In this document: piece by piece, positions 11,666 to 24,162 of the stretch | Layout of the letters: every line of letters starts with the position of its first letter | Numbering within the stretch: position 1 is the stretch's first letter | Program-made: the position numbers and the translations under genes | From: Rhexocercosporidium sp. MPI-PUGE-AT-0058 | Lineage: Eukaryota > Ascomycota > Leotiomycetes > Helotiales | DNA: 64,000 bases | Direction: 5' to 3' | Assembly (NCBI GenBank): GCA_020746875.1 | Contig: JAGTJL010000020.1 | Coordinates: 496,001 to 560,000, forward strand | The notes under the pieces: generated by a model | What the model saw: only the letters and a program-made list of their open reading frames with translations | Databases searched by the model: none | What the model was told of the DNA's origin: nothing

Positions 11666-13615
11666 TGCGAATGCTGCAGGACCTGGCCTACGAAGCAGAC
11701 TTCTTGATTCGAGAGATGGCGGGGCTCGTGTGTGATAGTAGTGTTGGTGTTCAGCGGATCGAAGAGGATTGGTCTTGCACACTGAGGGGAGAAGTCGATT
11801 TGCAAGCTGGGGACCATGTGAGGTTATATGTCGTTATTAGGAGGCGTTGGTGGTAGTAGTACTAGTAATACTGGTTGTTATCTTGACGTGCATGCGGTGG
11901 TGATCAAGGTTTCTGGTTTGGCCTGAAGGATTGTGCTGCAGTTGTAACCCGAGAATATGTAGGTGAGTGGTTTGAGTCGTTGGTGGAGGGGTTCAAGGTA
12001 GGCAATTAAGTCAGGAAGTTTCCGATGTAGTGACGATTGTCGGGTTGCAGTCAGATGTCCTTATTTGATCTGATGAAGTTTTGTAGGATCTGATGAGAAG
12101 CGGAAGAAGTACGATTGAAGATCAAGAGAAGAAGAAGTGGACGAAGTAGATGTGTATTCTAGAGCAAATGAGGCGCTTCATGTACTTTGACTACTTGACC
12201 TGACCGCCGGGGAGAAACTGTACTTCAGAGCTGTTAAAGTACCGACCGGCTAGCGCACTCCCCCCTCGTAGATTATATTTCTCCCCTTGTCTTGGCCCTG
12301 TCTTGTATGATCTTTGCCTGCTTCTGGCGTGGTCTTAGTCTGATGGGGGAGCGGTGACGAGCGTTAGAAGCAATTCGGCCTTCTCCTTCCATGATATGGC
12401 CCGATACAGTCTAGTTTATGCCAGTCTAGTGAAATATAAGTGCCCAGTAGTGCAATACGGGGCAGACTGAGTGCTATGCCGGTATGGGACCTGACTGACT
12501 TCTGACTTCATGGGCAATCTGCTTCTCGGGTGCCTGAGCAAGACGAGCCAAGTTGAGCAGAGGCAGGCATCATATCCCATGGGGGGAGGGGGGGAGGCGG
12601 AGGGGAGGGCAGCAGCCATGCAGATGGAGGGGCAGTCCTGGAGAGCGTCCTGGATAGACCAGCATTTAGTATCCAGGGGTTATTGGTGGAACTGAGGTAA
12701 AATCCCCCCGGCCCTAAGTATCAGATGGTGTCCAGTAGTCGTTAACCCTGTGCCGGCATTTGGACCAGCTGGGCAGGGAAGAGAACCGCCTCAGGCTTTT
12801 AGTCTCAACATCAACAGCCATTGGGATTCTAACTTCAAGGGGTATCCGGGAGCGCGGAAACGACTTAGCCATAGCACTAGAGAAGGGGCATTGAAGACTT
12901 TAGATTACAGCAGGGGCATGACCCTGCTAGTCTTTTGACTGCGTGGCTCGTTGGGTTTGTTGGTCGTTTTGGTAATGGAATGGCATGGGCATGGGCATGG
13001 ATGCGATCAGCTACGAAGTAGTAACTTAGTATTGACTTGGTAGGCGGGCACAGGCCTCTTTTCTCTTGACTTTGTACTGGCGGTGTGTGCGACAACGAAA
13101 AGGGAGTCAGGACAGGATGGATACGGTAGAGAGAGGGTTGATGTGAAAAGGCCAAAAGTGTCCGTATGACATCCCTCCAGCCAGCCAGCTTGCGACGCCC
13201 AGCGGATGAGTGCATTGGAGCGGAGGAGATGGCTGAGTTGCTGCTGCAGCATGCACAGATGTCACATCATGCTAGATGCCATATGCCATATGCCAGATTC
13301 CATTGCAGCTTGGTAGCTAGCTAGCTGTACCAGGAGGAGAACTTGCTTTGCCTCGCTTTGCTATGCTGTGTTGTCTTTTGACTGGCCCACTCGGCTATCT
13401 CGAGATCCCCTCCTCCCCGACTCTTCGCATCTGCGGTGACGCCGGTGAGAGAGTTGCGTGCGCCCGAATTGAGATAGAAACGGAATTGTTGGAAAGGAAA
13501 GAGAGAAAGGAAAAGCAAAAGAAAGCCCCCACACTACTACTTACATCATGTCGCAGGCCATGCCCTATCCTGACCTACCCTACCAGCCGACCGGGGAGAG
13601 CTTCCAATATTGAGT

Positions 13616-13635
13616 CCAGTCCAGTCCAGTCCAGT
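13616..13635. repeat. CCAGT microsatellite (4 copies)
   Basis: Four perfect tandem copies of CCAGT within the gene-poor interval. Confidence 0.85.
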
Positions 13636-14456
13636 CTTATCCACTGAAATTTGTCTGGAGAAACAGAGAAGTACGGATCCTTGACAACCACGTTGTGAGG
13701 AGAGCTCCGGCCACCGCCACCCACCAAAACCAGCGCACTGGTTCTGCAGATTGCAGGCCTGAGGGATTAGTTCGGCTTGTTTTATTGTTATCCTGGTTTG
13801 ATAAGCAGTTGATAGTGCCGTTGGCCTGTCCTTAATATGGAGCATGCATTTGATGCCACTTGGAATTGAGATGCAGTTAAGTTGAGTTGAACTGAGTTGA
13901 GATGAGTTTGACTTTGAAAACGAACTCCAGTTGCTCCTTTCATGAAAAGGAAGCTCTTCGCTCTAATCTGCTGCCCAACCGCCACGCTTCAAGCCACGAC
14001 CTAATCCTAGTCCTCGGCCTCGCCTCGAACCACTCCTCCCGTCCTGGTCCTGGCAAGACAAAATGGATAGCCGTTTCCTTGGTTTCAAATTGCCCGACTA
14101 TCCGGCAGCCACAGTTGGCGTTCCACAGGACGTTTCTCCGTGGAATTGGACTGAAGCCTGACGTCTTAGGTTCTACTTTCTACGAAGTGCTGATCCGGAG
14201 GAGTATCATCAGCTGAAGAATGATGCCGATGACGGAATTTGCCCCTTTCTCATTATTCTCGTGGTTCTCATCGACAGACATTATTGCAGTTGCCTTTTCT
14301 GCTTCGGGTTGATGTTGATGTGCTTGTACGAAAGAACGAAGTGGTACGGAACTCTTCTATGTTAAAAGGAAATGGGCACGACTCACTCCCGTCCGAGTGG
14401 CCACGCGATCATGACAAGTTCTGTGCCATGCTCGCTCGCTCACAGACATTTCCTCC

Positions 14457-14834
14457 TTATGCAAGCCAGCGATAGACATGCAGCCAGCTTTTATAAGTAG
14501 ATCTGGTACAAAACCTTCTCCCCGCTTCCTCTAAGCATCTCTGTCTCTCAAGTTCCAAACGGCGTCGGTTCTTGGTATGAGGGCGAGCACTAGCTCGTCT
14601 AAGCACGTCTTTCTTTTCATCCGCACCAACGCCGCCCACCTCCTTCTCCATTTTTCTCGCCCTGCCAAAGTCTTCCTCTCTCTTCCCCCTCCAGACGACC
14701 ACTAAAAAACCCAGCGCGAATCCAGGAATGCCCTGCAAGATCTTGGCACTCCCAGGCCACCGGAAGCGGGCACACCCTCTTACCATCCTCCTTCCTCGTA
14801 CTGATAGGTTCCTGCCCCTGAAAATTACAGGCAT
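14457..14834 (-). CDS. Weak candidate small membrane protein
   Basis: An uninterrupted 125-codon frame from an ATG at 14834. It has one hydrophobic stretch (GIPGFALGFLVVVW) preceded and followed by Arg/Lys-rich segments and a Glu/Arg-rich C-terminal helix, so a single-pass inner-membrane or ER protein is conceivable. I do not recognise it and see no flanking introns that extend it. It is the only frame in the 11.7-21.8 kb interval with any protein-like pattern and could still be chance. Confidence 0.22.
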   Translation of the reverse strand: MPVIFRGRNLSVRGRRMVRGCARFRWPGSAKILQGIPGFALGFLVVVWRGKREEDFGRARKMEKEVGGVGADEKKDVLRRASARPHTKNRRRLELERQRCLEEAGRRFCTRSTYKSWLHVYRWLA

Positions 14835-17800
14835 CTCGAGGTGCTAGGCATGGGGGGCAGTGGAAACGGTGGAACCGTGGACGCTCATGTGATCGATTGC
14901 TTGGGGATCTATTGGGGCTGATCTGACGGGGCATGGAGCCTAGGGTGCCGTTTCGTGTGTTCCGGAAGCCGTAGCAAGGGAAGGGTAGATGGGGGGGATC
15001 TGGATGTGGACGGGACTGGGGCTTGGTTTGGTGGGTTGGGTTCTAGTCAGGGGTAAGAGAAGAGGGAGATGGAGCAAGCCGGGCAGCTGAGATGGAGGGG
15101 AGGCGAGCGAAGGAGCTGGAATGGATGGAAAAGGGGGCGGCGAATTCGGACTTTAGTTGTTGGAGTTGGAGATTTGATCGGAAGTAAGAGTGAGATGAGA
15201 TCAGCCCAGCTTTTGACTTTTGGAGACGAGTAAGTCGACTTCGTATCTTTGTCAAAACGCAATCCTATTTTGTCGTGTTATTGATACGAGCTCTAGCTCT
15301 CGTCCCTTAGAGGGAAGCCAAGAACTGTAACTCCCTTCACTTACTCACTCACACAGCAGAAGTCTCGAGAGATCAGACCTAGCCTTCTCGGATAGTCCGG
15401 CATAAACGGGACTTTTTATTGTAGCTAGCACGCTCCCTCGTCCCGATACTTTGGAGGCGGGGTGGAAGTGAGACTTTGTTGCACTCGCTTGTGTTGTTCG
15501 TTTCATGAAATGAGATGAGATTTGATTGCGGAAACGAGGTCGAGATATTGGAAGAAAGTGCAAAATAGGCAAGTCCCGGGGAAGGGATGCAATGGGATGG
15601 GCAACCAATGCAACGGTGCAGTGAGTACGTACGCTTCCCCAGGATTCGTGAGATGACAGTTGGAGAAACGGACCGGGAGGAAGTGTGGGCGTAAGCATGC
15701 AATGTCTTGGGATCATGAAGTTTTGTTTTTTCATTAAGATAACGATATCAACTATGGGCTGTGGAAGAAGCCAGCCACCCTTCCTCTATTTCGTTGGTCC
15801 TCGTGGTTCCAAGTACGACACCGTCGTTTCGATTGGTCGAAGCCTTGCCTTTTGATAGCAATTGACCAATAAGGAAATGTACGAAATGAGATCTCGATTC
15901 GATGACGATCCTGACATGTTTTCCACTTCAGCTGAGCTTTTGTTGTGATGTTTCAAACAACCACTTTCCTTTTAACTTTGCTATATTTTATCGATAATTA
16001 CTCTATTCATCTACTGTGAAGGCTTCCTCCTCGCAATGATTTGACGATCCCCAATCTAATCGAACGTAGCATCACAAACCTCAAAACCGTTGAAGCAATC
16101 AAAGTTGTTTGAATCGATAGCGCGAACCCTCCCTCCCAGGAGCCTTTGACCACTGGGAGACGCGCTCTCATCTCCACCCCGCCACCAACCCGCGGAATCG
16201 GGTCCGAGGCAGGGATTAGAGAAGGAGATCGAGACATTCCAGAGGAAGAGTTTGGCGTTTAGTTTTGGTTCATGAGGCATTCCTATTGAGGCAATTGGGT
16301 GCCGAGGAAGGATGCGTGGAATGCGTGGAAGGGTCCGCGATGGAAACGAGTGGATCCCACGCGCTGAGCTGAGAATCACAAATGAGGGTCCGGGAGAGGG
16401 AGAAGTTGTTTCAGAGCAATGCTACGATCAGATCAACTATCGCATAAGTTGTGGCATCGTAGATAGTGATAAGTGATGGAAAACGGGCGGCGTCTACCAC
16501 CGCAAACAAAATAAACTTTTAGACAGGAAAAACGCCAAAGGCATGCTGATGCTGATGATCATGGATGAGGGGCTCGGGAATTTCTTTCCCACTAGTCCGG
16601 AGCCCAGCATTGAAGCCCAGCCAGATAGTCCTTGTCTAGTGCATTCCCAAGAGGGGCTCAGGGCCACTCGACCTCGCTCGCGGAACTCTGTCCCAAGTAC
16701 CGCCGGGGAAGAGAGCCATGCGCTCGCTTGTCTAGTAGAGGCAAGGGGGGGAAGAAAGCTGGATCGAAGAGGGCTGGGCTGGGCTGGGATGCACAATAAC
16801 TAGTCTTGAAGCGGAAAGATTGATGACCTCGTACCTGAATTTAGCTTTTTGGGCCTTTGGAGGGGGCGAAGGAGAGATGACGAGGATGAAATTGTGGCCT
16901 GATTTTGATTCCACATGCAGTATCCGTCTGCACTGAACCAATTGAAAGGATTACATCAAGGAGACGGAGACACGACCGAAGCGGAGACTATGATGAGTAT
17001 GTATTTTACGTGTACTTTGTACCGAGGTCGAAATATAATGAAACAATATAGGTATAGGTTGCACTAGACGAGGAACAAATATTATTGCTTCTGAGCCTCA
17101 CACGCAGGCAATTAAGTTCCTTGTGATCGGCCCATCGATCATCGACCTTCGTCTTCGGATGAACCAATATACACCCTTCGGCTTTTACAGTACTTTTCGC
17201 CGATCAGATCAGCTCGCGGACCCGCGGGAAACAGGACCCCTCCAGCATGGGGTGAACTCAATCGAAATTGCGAATGTAGTTCAAACTTCAACCTCCTCAG
17301 ACATGTGCATTATCGAGTTTCAAACCTTCGCATCGGCCGGTTGTCATCACATTGTCTGCCAGCGGTCAATATTTGCTATTATGCGTTCTTGTTGTTACGT
17401 CGCTTTGATTTCCTTCTACCAAGGCTCAAATCCCGACACCAGCCGACTTTCTGAAGGCTCGGGTCTCACTCTGTACCGCGCCAAGGCATGCGTTGTCCAA
17501 TGCAAGCGCAATCTCAACTTCTGAGAACACTATTAGTCTCGCATTCCTGGCGCTCCGTGTTAGTTTGACCGTTTCGTCATGCGTGTCACAGCGCCTCGTG
17601 ACTGACAGATATCATAGTTACGTAGGTAGGTGGGCGGGCACTTAGTTACATCATGTAAGTAAGTAATTGGCGTAAAGCAAAGCACACCGCTATTCCTAAG
17701 CCAAACCATCTGATCAACGCAACGGTCCTATGATTATGAGGCTCAAGGAAGGGTGACCGCTTCTATGACATCTCGAGTGGAACGAACGTACTAGAGCGAG

Positions 17801-18343
17801 AGCCATTTGGCTGACATTGCGAGCGTTCCGGCGACGTGTACTCCTGTTGTGTTGTGTGGGTGTAGTGTTGGGCGAGAGCGGAGAGGAGAGGACTGACGTT
17901 GGGATGCCCAATCAGAGAGCGCAGGAGATTCGTTTCCCCAACCACGATGATGGGAACTTAGGAGGAAATGGCTAGACACGCTTTTTGACGGAGACGTTTG
18001 GTGGCATGCATACTGATGGAATAATCTCTACTGCCACAGGAAAGTATAAATGATACTTCGACTAGAACGATGTCATACGAGAAGTTAGTTGGGGCTTGTT
18101 TCCGGTTGGGCTGAGTTGGATGCGGTCGGCATACTGTAGTGAATTTTGATATCCGCTTTCTTGCATGCTTCTTTGCTTCTTTGCTGTTTGCCCTTTTCCC
18201 TTGCCTTGCAGTGTGCATACTGTACTCGGTCAGTCAAGTACCGAGAGAAATGTCTGCACAGTGCCTAGGAATAGGCATAAAGGAGGGTATTAAGGTTCAT
18301 ATCGCTTTGTTTTAAGGCAGGTGAGCGTGCATGTACAGAAAAA

Positions 18344-18371
18344 TATGCAGGCGTACATATATGCCTGCATA
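18344..18371. repeat. Short hairpin, 9-bp arms
   Basis: TATGCAGGC (18344-18352) pairs with GCCTGCATA (18363-18371) across a 10-nt spacer in the gene-poor interval. Confidence 0.6.
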
Positions 18372-21300
18372 GTTACCAAACAGTGCCTTTGTTCTACCCT
18401 GGAGTAGATCAGGTTCACATCAATAACACATTCTACAGGGGCATCACGAAATCTATTTTCCGGGCGGCTATGTCTTCCCTCTTCGGTCCTTGAACACCAA
18501 AGAATAGGAAGGAAATCCGAATACGGAGTACGATACTCCAGTGCTGTACCAGTATTGTAAGTGGAAGTTCCTCCGGTCCCCCGCACCCGACCCGACTTCT
18601 TATTCTGATCTGACCTCAGCTGTTCTGTTCGCCTCATGTCTCAGTACTCCCGAGTATCAAGTGAAGAAGAAGTGCTGTGAAGTCTGTGATTTGATGTGAT
18701 GCGGTATGGAGACACATGCACCGTAGGCATAGGATGAGATGGCATGATTTCATAATTATCACGGTAGCTAGTCATACCTACGTACCACATCGCGTCAACT
18801 CCGAATTCACGCGCGCGCATGGTTTCGAGCTCGTCAGCCTCATCTTCACATTTGTCTGTCTCTATCGGTCTGCGTGATCGGCCCCTTCATGGGAATTCAA
18901 GTACAGTACACACACCGCTCACTTCGCCCGCCGGTCTCGCTGCTCTCACCGATTAGAAGATCTTCTTTGAAACATGCTCTGCGAGCGAGCTCGTGTAACT
19001 GTAGATGCACAAAAGAGGATTTGACCACAAGATCATCTCATCCGTCACAATCTCCTGCAACGATGTCCCGGCTCCCGATGTAAGGTTATCGTTTCCGTTA
19101 CTGTTGCAATTAGCCCTTCCGGAATTTCATCGGCACATCACTCGGGCGTTTAAAGGGAGGCGTATGCATATGTACATGTATGTGTGGATGGTTAATCTCC
19201 AAAAGTGCATGTACAGGTGCATCGCATGATACTGGCTTACTGCAATGCATGCGCAGCTCTTTTTTCTTTGTTTATTTTCTTGTCTTCGAATCATGTACGT
19301 CGTATCGCGTGGCCAGTTCTACCAGCCGCCTCGGCCCTCGGCTGGGCTATCTTCAGAGTGAATCGCGCAGTGGGATATGCGGTTCTGTAATGGGATTCTG
19401 TAATGCCATATCAGATCGTTCGTTGGCCTCTTCTGCACTGCTGTTGGTTTCTCTCCTGTATCGGCTGCGGCCTGTAGCCTTTGATATTGCCAGGAGAGCG
19501 AGCATACGAGTTTCCACACGAAGGAGTGGATCTGATAGGAATGACAGAGTCAGAAAACGATGTCATGTTATGGCATGGCATCGTCAGCCCTGCATGATGC
19601 CCAGGAAAGGTTATCGAAGGCCCGGATGTGATTGATGCTCGTGCCTTGTATGAGTCTGTACCACGTCGGGCATCACCCGCCTTCCCACTTTCCCACTTTT
19701 TTTTAATTCAAACAACTACAATGGATTGGAAATCCTCAGGATGACTGACGTATATCACGAGATACATGCTAGACAGCCTCACCCGCGTCTATGCTTCTCT
19801 TACCGCTTCGCATGATGCATGCCTCCTTCGTTTTCTTACTATCTCTTCATCACCCCAAAGTCAGACGAATCAACATCTACACGCAGCCTACCAGCAAGAC
19901 CTGGCCCTGGCCCTGCCCTACAGTGCCCTCCTGCATACCCTCCAGCCTTCCCTGGCCCCTGGACTTGTTAATCTGCAGCTCCATCTGCCACTACCCTGAG
20001 CGAGATGCTGAACTGAGACATGCATACACACACATAAGCATCCCGTTATGCATATGTATAATCCTTCTAGCAACTACTCGGGGCGTCATGCCGAAAGCAT
20101 GATGATCGTCGCTCCCAGCACCTAGGAAACATTAAAAATAGGAGCAACAAAATAAGCCTTCCCCTTCTTTGAGAGACGGATCGTGCCGTAAGGCCAAGAA
20201 CGCGGCTGTCCTTGGGTCGAGCGGAGGAGCTTTTGTTAGTGGCGTAGCATAGCTCTCTTGTTCGGAGCTCAATTTCCCACTCCTTGCTCTTGGCTTGTTG
20301 GTTGCCACGTTCAGAGATTGCTTTTGGCAACAGTGAAGAACGTGGCGCCAAAGCGTTTTAAACGCCCCTGGGTCCTCATCCGAGAAATGCTATGTTCACA
20401 TCACTGCATGACTAAATAATAATAATAGATACGAATTCTTCCTTCGGATCGGAGGACGCTATGTTGAATTCTGGGGCATGGTCCGATCTTTTTGCTTGTT
20501 TCTTCGTGTTGACTTTTTCATTCTCGTTTACGCTTTTTCCTCGGCCTAAAACAAAACCTTCTGCGCGCAGGTCAAGCTCACAAGTGCTGTATTGTGCTAT
20601 GCAACAGCCTGAATCGTTCATTTTCTCACCGTTCTCTTCTTCATTACCGCATCCCACCAATTTGTGTGAATGCGAACTATATTTCGGGAGATGCCTCGTT
20701 CAGAAATGGCGAGGTGCAGCTCATCCTCTTGTAAGAGAATTTCAATATCACGGTATCTCTATCTTTTTTGGCCGGTGACTCGACCGACGTGTGTGCTGGT
20801 CTATGAGTAGTATTTGTGTACTCAGGGAAGCAGCCTGACGAATAGTCCACTTCACTTCAATCCGAGTTGAGTTCGAGATGACCTCGCACAACAGATGTGA
20901 TGGGAGGGAAAGGTGCCTGTGCTTCCGTTTTCCCGAGGATCTTGAGATGTCAATCTTTGTGGGATGTGAGCTGTCGTTTTTTCCTCTCCTTTTCTCCCTC
21001 TCGCATGCTGTGCGTATGCTGTGTAAGCCTCACTGCCTGCAATCCTTCCTATCGCAGTCAGATGATGCTCAAATAGTTAGTGCGAGCTTCTCGACAGCCT
21101 CAAAGTTAGAGTAGGCAAGGAAGGAAAGCCTCTCCCGGCATCACATGTATTACCGTTCGTGTAACGGAGTACGACGTGGAACTAGAACCGTTGCACTGCA
21201 TTCTGTTCCGTTGACTTGGCTGTTCTGTTGAGAATAGGGGGGGAATCTGTTGGTGAGGAACTGGGAGGCGGGTGAGAGGTCTGATCTCAAGTGCCACTGC

Positions 21301-21507
21301 TTTGATTGGGAGAAGCGGTATGAGATTAGGTTTCTGTGTAATGCTGCGACATACCCTGGATATGACAGGTTTTTATTGTTGATATGGGGGAGATAACGAG
21401 TGATCATGGTGAGACTCTGGACGTTGTTCATGCTTGGTAAACGGTGGTCTTTATTCAATTGAACTTCTGCCACGAGAAAGCTTTGCCACCAAACCTTAGG
21501 ATCTGTC

Positions 21508-21548
21508 CATCTTCCAGGAAGTCTATGAACAAGACTTCCTGGAAGATG
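21508..21548. promoter_or_regulatory. 16-bp perfect inverted repeat upstream of the CCDC124-like gene
   Basis: CATCTTCCAGGAAGTC (21508-21523) and GACTTCCTGGAAGATG (21533-21548) are exact reverse complements across nine nucleotides. Each arm has a palindromic core CTTCC-A-GGAAG. The element ends 227 bp before the ATG at 21776, so it is either a paired protein-binding site or a stem in a long 5' leader. Confidence 0.6.
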
Positions 21549-21775
21549 AAGCAACTTCTGCTTCTCACGTGACAATGTCACGAGTATACATGTCCGGCTC
21601 GGAACAATGAATGGCCGCTGCGACAGTCACTCACAAGGTGGCGTGGCGGGGTAAATACTGTACAGCACACAAAGCCTCGTGAAGTTGCGTGAAGAAAACC
21701 TCATCTTTTCGAACATATCATACCTCCAGAAAGTTCGAAATCACTACAGCTCTTCGCCTTCTCACAACCGCAAAT

Positions 21776-22607
21776 ATGGCAGGCAAGAAAGCCTCAGGAG
21801 AGAATACCAAGAAGGCTTCAGGAAACGCAAAGAAGGCCGAAGCCGCAGCTGCAAAGACCGCGCAGGAGAACGCAAAGAAGGCTGTTGAAGAGGATCAGGA
21901 ATGGGGAAAGGGTGCTAAGAACACGGCAAAGAAGTACGTTGCTTTGATTATCCCTCTCGAGTCTTGCTCTTCGTTTTTGAAGATGCTGTTGTTGAAGCTC
22001 CTCGATTTTTGGAGGGGAACAATTACCCCGCATCACAACACATCAGTAGCCCACTTCATACAACATTTTACTAACCTACTTGATATTCAGGGAAGCAGAA
22101 GCAGCAAAGAAAGCAGAACAAGCACGCAAGAAAGCCGAGAAAGACGCCCTCCTCGCCGAAGAAGAAAAGGAAGCTCGCGCCACTCCCAAGAACTCCAAAG
22201 CCGCAGTCAAGAAGACGGCCAAGGGGCTCGATCTCTCCCAACTCGATGACCCATCTTCTTCCTCCACACCAGCCTCCGCACTCAACGCTACTGGTATTGA
22301 CAATGCGCTGGATGCATTAGACTTGACTGCAAATTCGGCGGCCAAAATCGATAAGCATCCCGAGAGAAGGTTCAAGGCTGCTTTTGCGGCGTATGAGGAG
22401 CGGAGATTGAAGGAGATGGAAAGTGATGGCTCTGGACAGGGTTTGAGGCAAAATCAGAAGAGGGAGAGGATTCGCAAGGAGTTTGAGAAGAGTGAGGAGA
22501 ATCCGTTTAATCAGGTTAGCGCGAGGTATGATGCTAGCAAGGATGAGATTAAGGAGTTGAGGGAGCAGGAGAAGGCGAAGATCGAGACCAGACTGGGTGA
22601 GAAGTGA
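21776..22607 (+). CDS. CCDC124/Lso2-family ribosome-associated protein
   Basis: Model: join(21776..21933, 22091..22607), 224 aa, one 157-nt intron (GTACGT donor, branch TTACTAACCTAC, acceptor TTCAG). The N-terminal 75 residues are a Lys/Ala/Glu-rich continuous helix (MAGKKASGENTKKASGNAKK). The middle is a short Ser-rich linker (LDLSQLDDPSSSSTPASALN). The C-terminal half has the conserved block DKHPERRFKAAFAAYEERRL, then NPFNQVSARYDASKDEIKEL, which is the CCDC124 (PF06244) signature. In yeast and animals the family binds the tRNA channel/intersubunit face of idle 80S ribosomes and helps restart translation after starvation. Length matches the filamentous-fungal forms. The start is the first ATG, which follows a short pyrimidine-rich leader. 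Confidence 0.92.
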
Positions 22608-22941
22608 GCGGGGAAGGAGAGAGAAGAATGAATGGCGAGACACCTACGTGTTGATCGTTGATGACTGTATGCCGGAGACGTGAGAGATACCTCGTGAAAT
22701 GAGCTGTTAAGCTTGAAAGGCTGCTAGAACAAGCGCATGCATAGCAGAGAAAGCCACAAGCCGCAGAACAGGATAATGATATTAAATGAAGAACAATTGT
22801 TTTGGTTGCCCTTGAAAAGGTTGTGTTCATTGTCCAGCTCGAGTTGAGACATTTCGTGTTCTAGAACCTTTAGCGACCTCCAAGCTAGATATCACGTCTC
22901 CCAATTCTCAATCACGCGTCACGTAAATCGCAACCACAACC

Positions 22942-24162
22942 ATGGCACCACGACGTCTATCTAATCTGCCCACTGTGCGGAAGCAGCATTTACTTGTTGA
23001 ATTGTGGGTGTATTGTTCTATTCTAAATGGGGATTACAGAAACAGTGGTAAAGCTAACATGGTGTTGCAGCTCGAGTCTCAAATACGCCTGTCCGCATGG
23101 TGTCTTCATGTCCCTCACGCCGGGCGATCCGACACTCTGGTCCGGCGTGTTATTCATACGGAAAGGCAAGCCATCTGTCCCTCCCCATCTGCTTCTCTCC
23201 CGTCAGCCTCATCGCACCAATTAACTCCCTATCTAGGCCCTTACGCCCCCTCCATCCTCCGTTTCCAGATCTCCTTCCCACCGACCTACCCCCTTCTCCC
23301 ACCCCTCGTAACCTTCTCGACCGACATCTTCCATCCCCTCATCACACCACTCACAACCTACATGTACACAACCGATATCCAAGACGGGGGCACCGTGTCC
23401 GCTACAGACGAGGAACGTTTACCGCCCGGTGGATTCTCGCTACGACATGGCTTCCCGGGCTGGTTCGGAAGGGCGAGTAGACGGAGTGTGGAGCGGTCGA
23501 GAGGCGGGCAGATGCAGACGCCCGGGAGAGGAGGGGGAACTATGAGCGGTGTGTCAAGTCCAGGAAGTGTGTTGAGTGGGATGAGTGGGAGTCCTACGCC
23601 CGGGACAACCGGGAGCGGTGACGGGGTTGGAGGTAAGAGGGAGGAGATCAGCACGTATGAGGTGTTGAGGTATATTCGCAGTACATTCGATGATGATGCC
23701 GTGCTGGATCAGGTTCCGCTTGAAGCAGCAGGAAATCCGGGAGCATGGCATGCGTGGCGGAGCTATAGGATGAAAGCTGGGAAGATCTTACCTCCTATTC
23801 CTGGACCTCTCACAACTGCATCAAATCCTGTGGAGGGGAAAGACAAGGTGTGGGCAGATGGCTCTAGTGATGATGGGAGTAGTTCCGGTGTCCATGATGG
23901 ATATCAGCGGTTAGCAGGTGGTACTAGTGCACCTATGGCTGCTAGGCGACCTGGGGAGTGGAACTGGGAGGGTGTTTGGGAGGTTCGGGTCAGGAAAGGC
24001 GTGGATAATAGTGTGGCTGAAGCCGTGCTTTTCGGACGTGATGCGGGGGATGATTTGATTCGGTTCTTGAATATGGATGAGGCTGAGGTGGAGGGAATTA
24101 TGGAGAAGTTAAGAGCTGGCGTTGAGGGGGGCGACGATATGCAGAGGAGGGGGGTTGTGTAG
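22942..24162 (+). CDS. E2-like ubiquitin-conjugating fold protein (UEV/FTS type)
   Basis: Model: join(22942..23003, 23071..23165, 23237..24162), 360 aa. The UBC fold is visible: an N-terminal helix (RKQHLLVEFSSLKYACPHGV), then FMSLTPGDPTLWSGVLFIRK, PYAPSILRFQISFPPTYPLL and PLVTFSTDIFHPLI. The place where active E2 enzymes have HPN and the catalytic cysteine reads FHPLITPLTTYMYTTDIQD with no Cys, so it is probably an inactive variant like AKTIP/FTS, which act in Hook-type vesicle or dynein-adaptor complexes. A Gly/Ser-rich insertion (about residues 140-210) interrupts the fold before the C-terminal helices (ISTYEVLRYIRSTFDD). Intron 2 uses a GC donor (AAAG|GCAAGC, acceptor ATCTAG); the join restores the conserved RKGPYAPSILRF. 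Intron 1 has a weak-looking GTGGGT donor. Confidence 0.88.
   Translation: MAPRRLSNLPTVRKQHLLVELWVYCSILNGDYRNSGKANMVLQLESQIRLSAWCLHVPHAGRSDTLVRRVIHTERQAICPSPSASLPSASSHQLTPYLGPYAPSILRFQISFPPTYPLLPPLVTFSTDIFHPLITPLTTYMYTTDIQDGGTVSATDEERLPPGGFSLRHGFPGWFGRASRRSVERSRGGQMQTPGRGGGTMSGVSSPGSVLSGMSGSPTPGTTGSGDGVGGKREEISTYEVLRYIRSTFDDDAVLDQVPLEAAGNPGAWHAWRSYRMKAGKILPPIPGPLTTASNPVEGKDKVWADGSSDDGSSSGVHDGYQRLAGGTSAPMAARRPGEWNWEGVWEVRVRKGVDNSVAEAVLFGRDAGDDLIRFLNMDEAEVEGIMEKLRAGVEGGDDMQRRGVV

Larger units (their letters stand above)
11666..21775. other. Gene-poor 10-kb interval
   Basis: About 10.1 kb between the MFS gene (-) and the CCDC124-like gene (+), which diverge from it. No open frame has both protein-like composition and plausible splice sites, apart from one weak candidate at 14457-14834. 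The interval is unique-looking with short microsatellites and hairpins and without long repeats. It may hold long promoters, untranslated leaders or noncoding transcripts. Confidence 0.5.

Noticed and set aside
15043..15734. Two minus-strand frames in the gene-poor interval
   Set aside because: Composition is Ser/Pro/His-rich without hydrophobic core pattern, introns or recognisable motifs.
17401..17480. Possible tRNA B-box (GGCTCAAATCCC)
   Set aside because: It differs from the GGTTCRANYCC consensus at a fixed position and I find no matching A-box or acceptor stem upstream.
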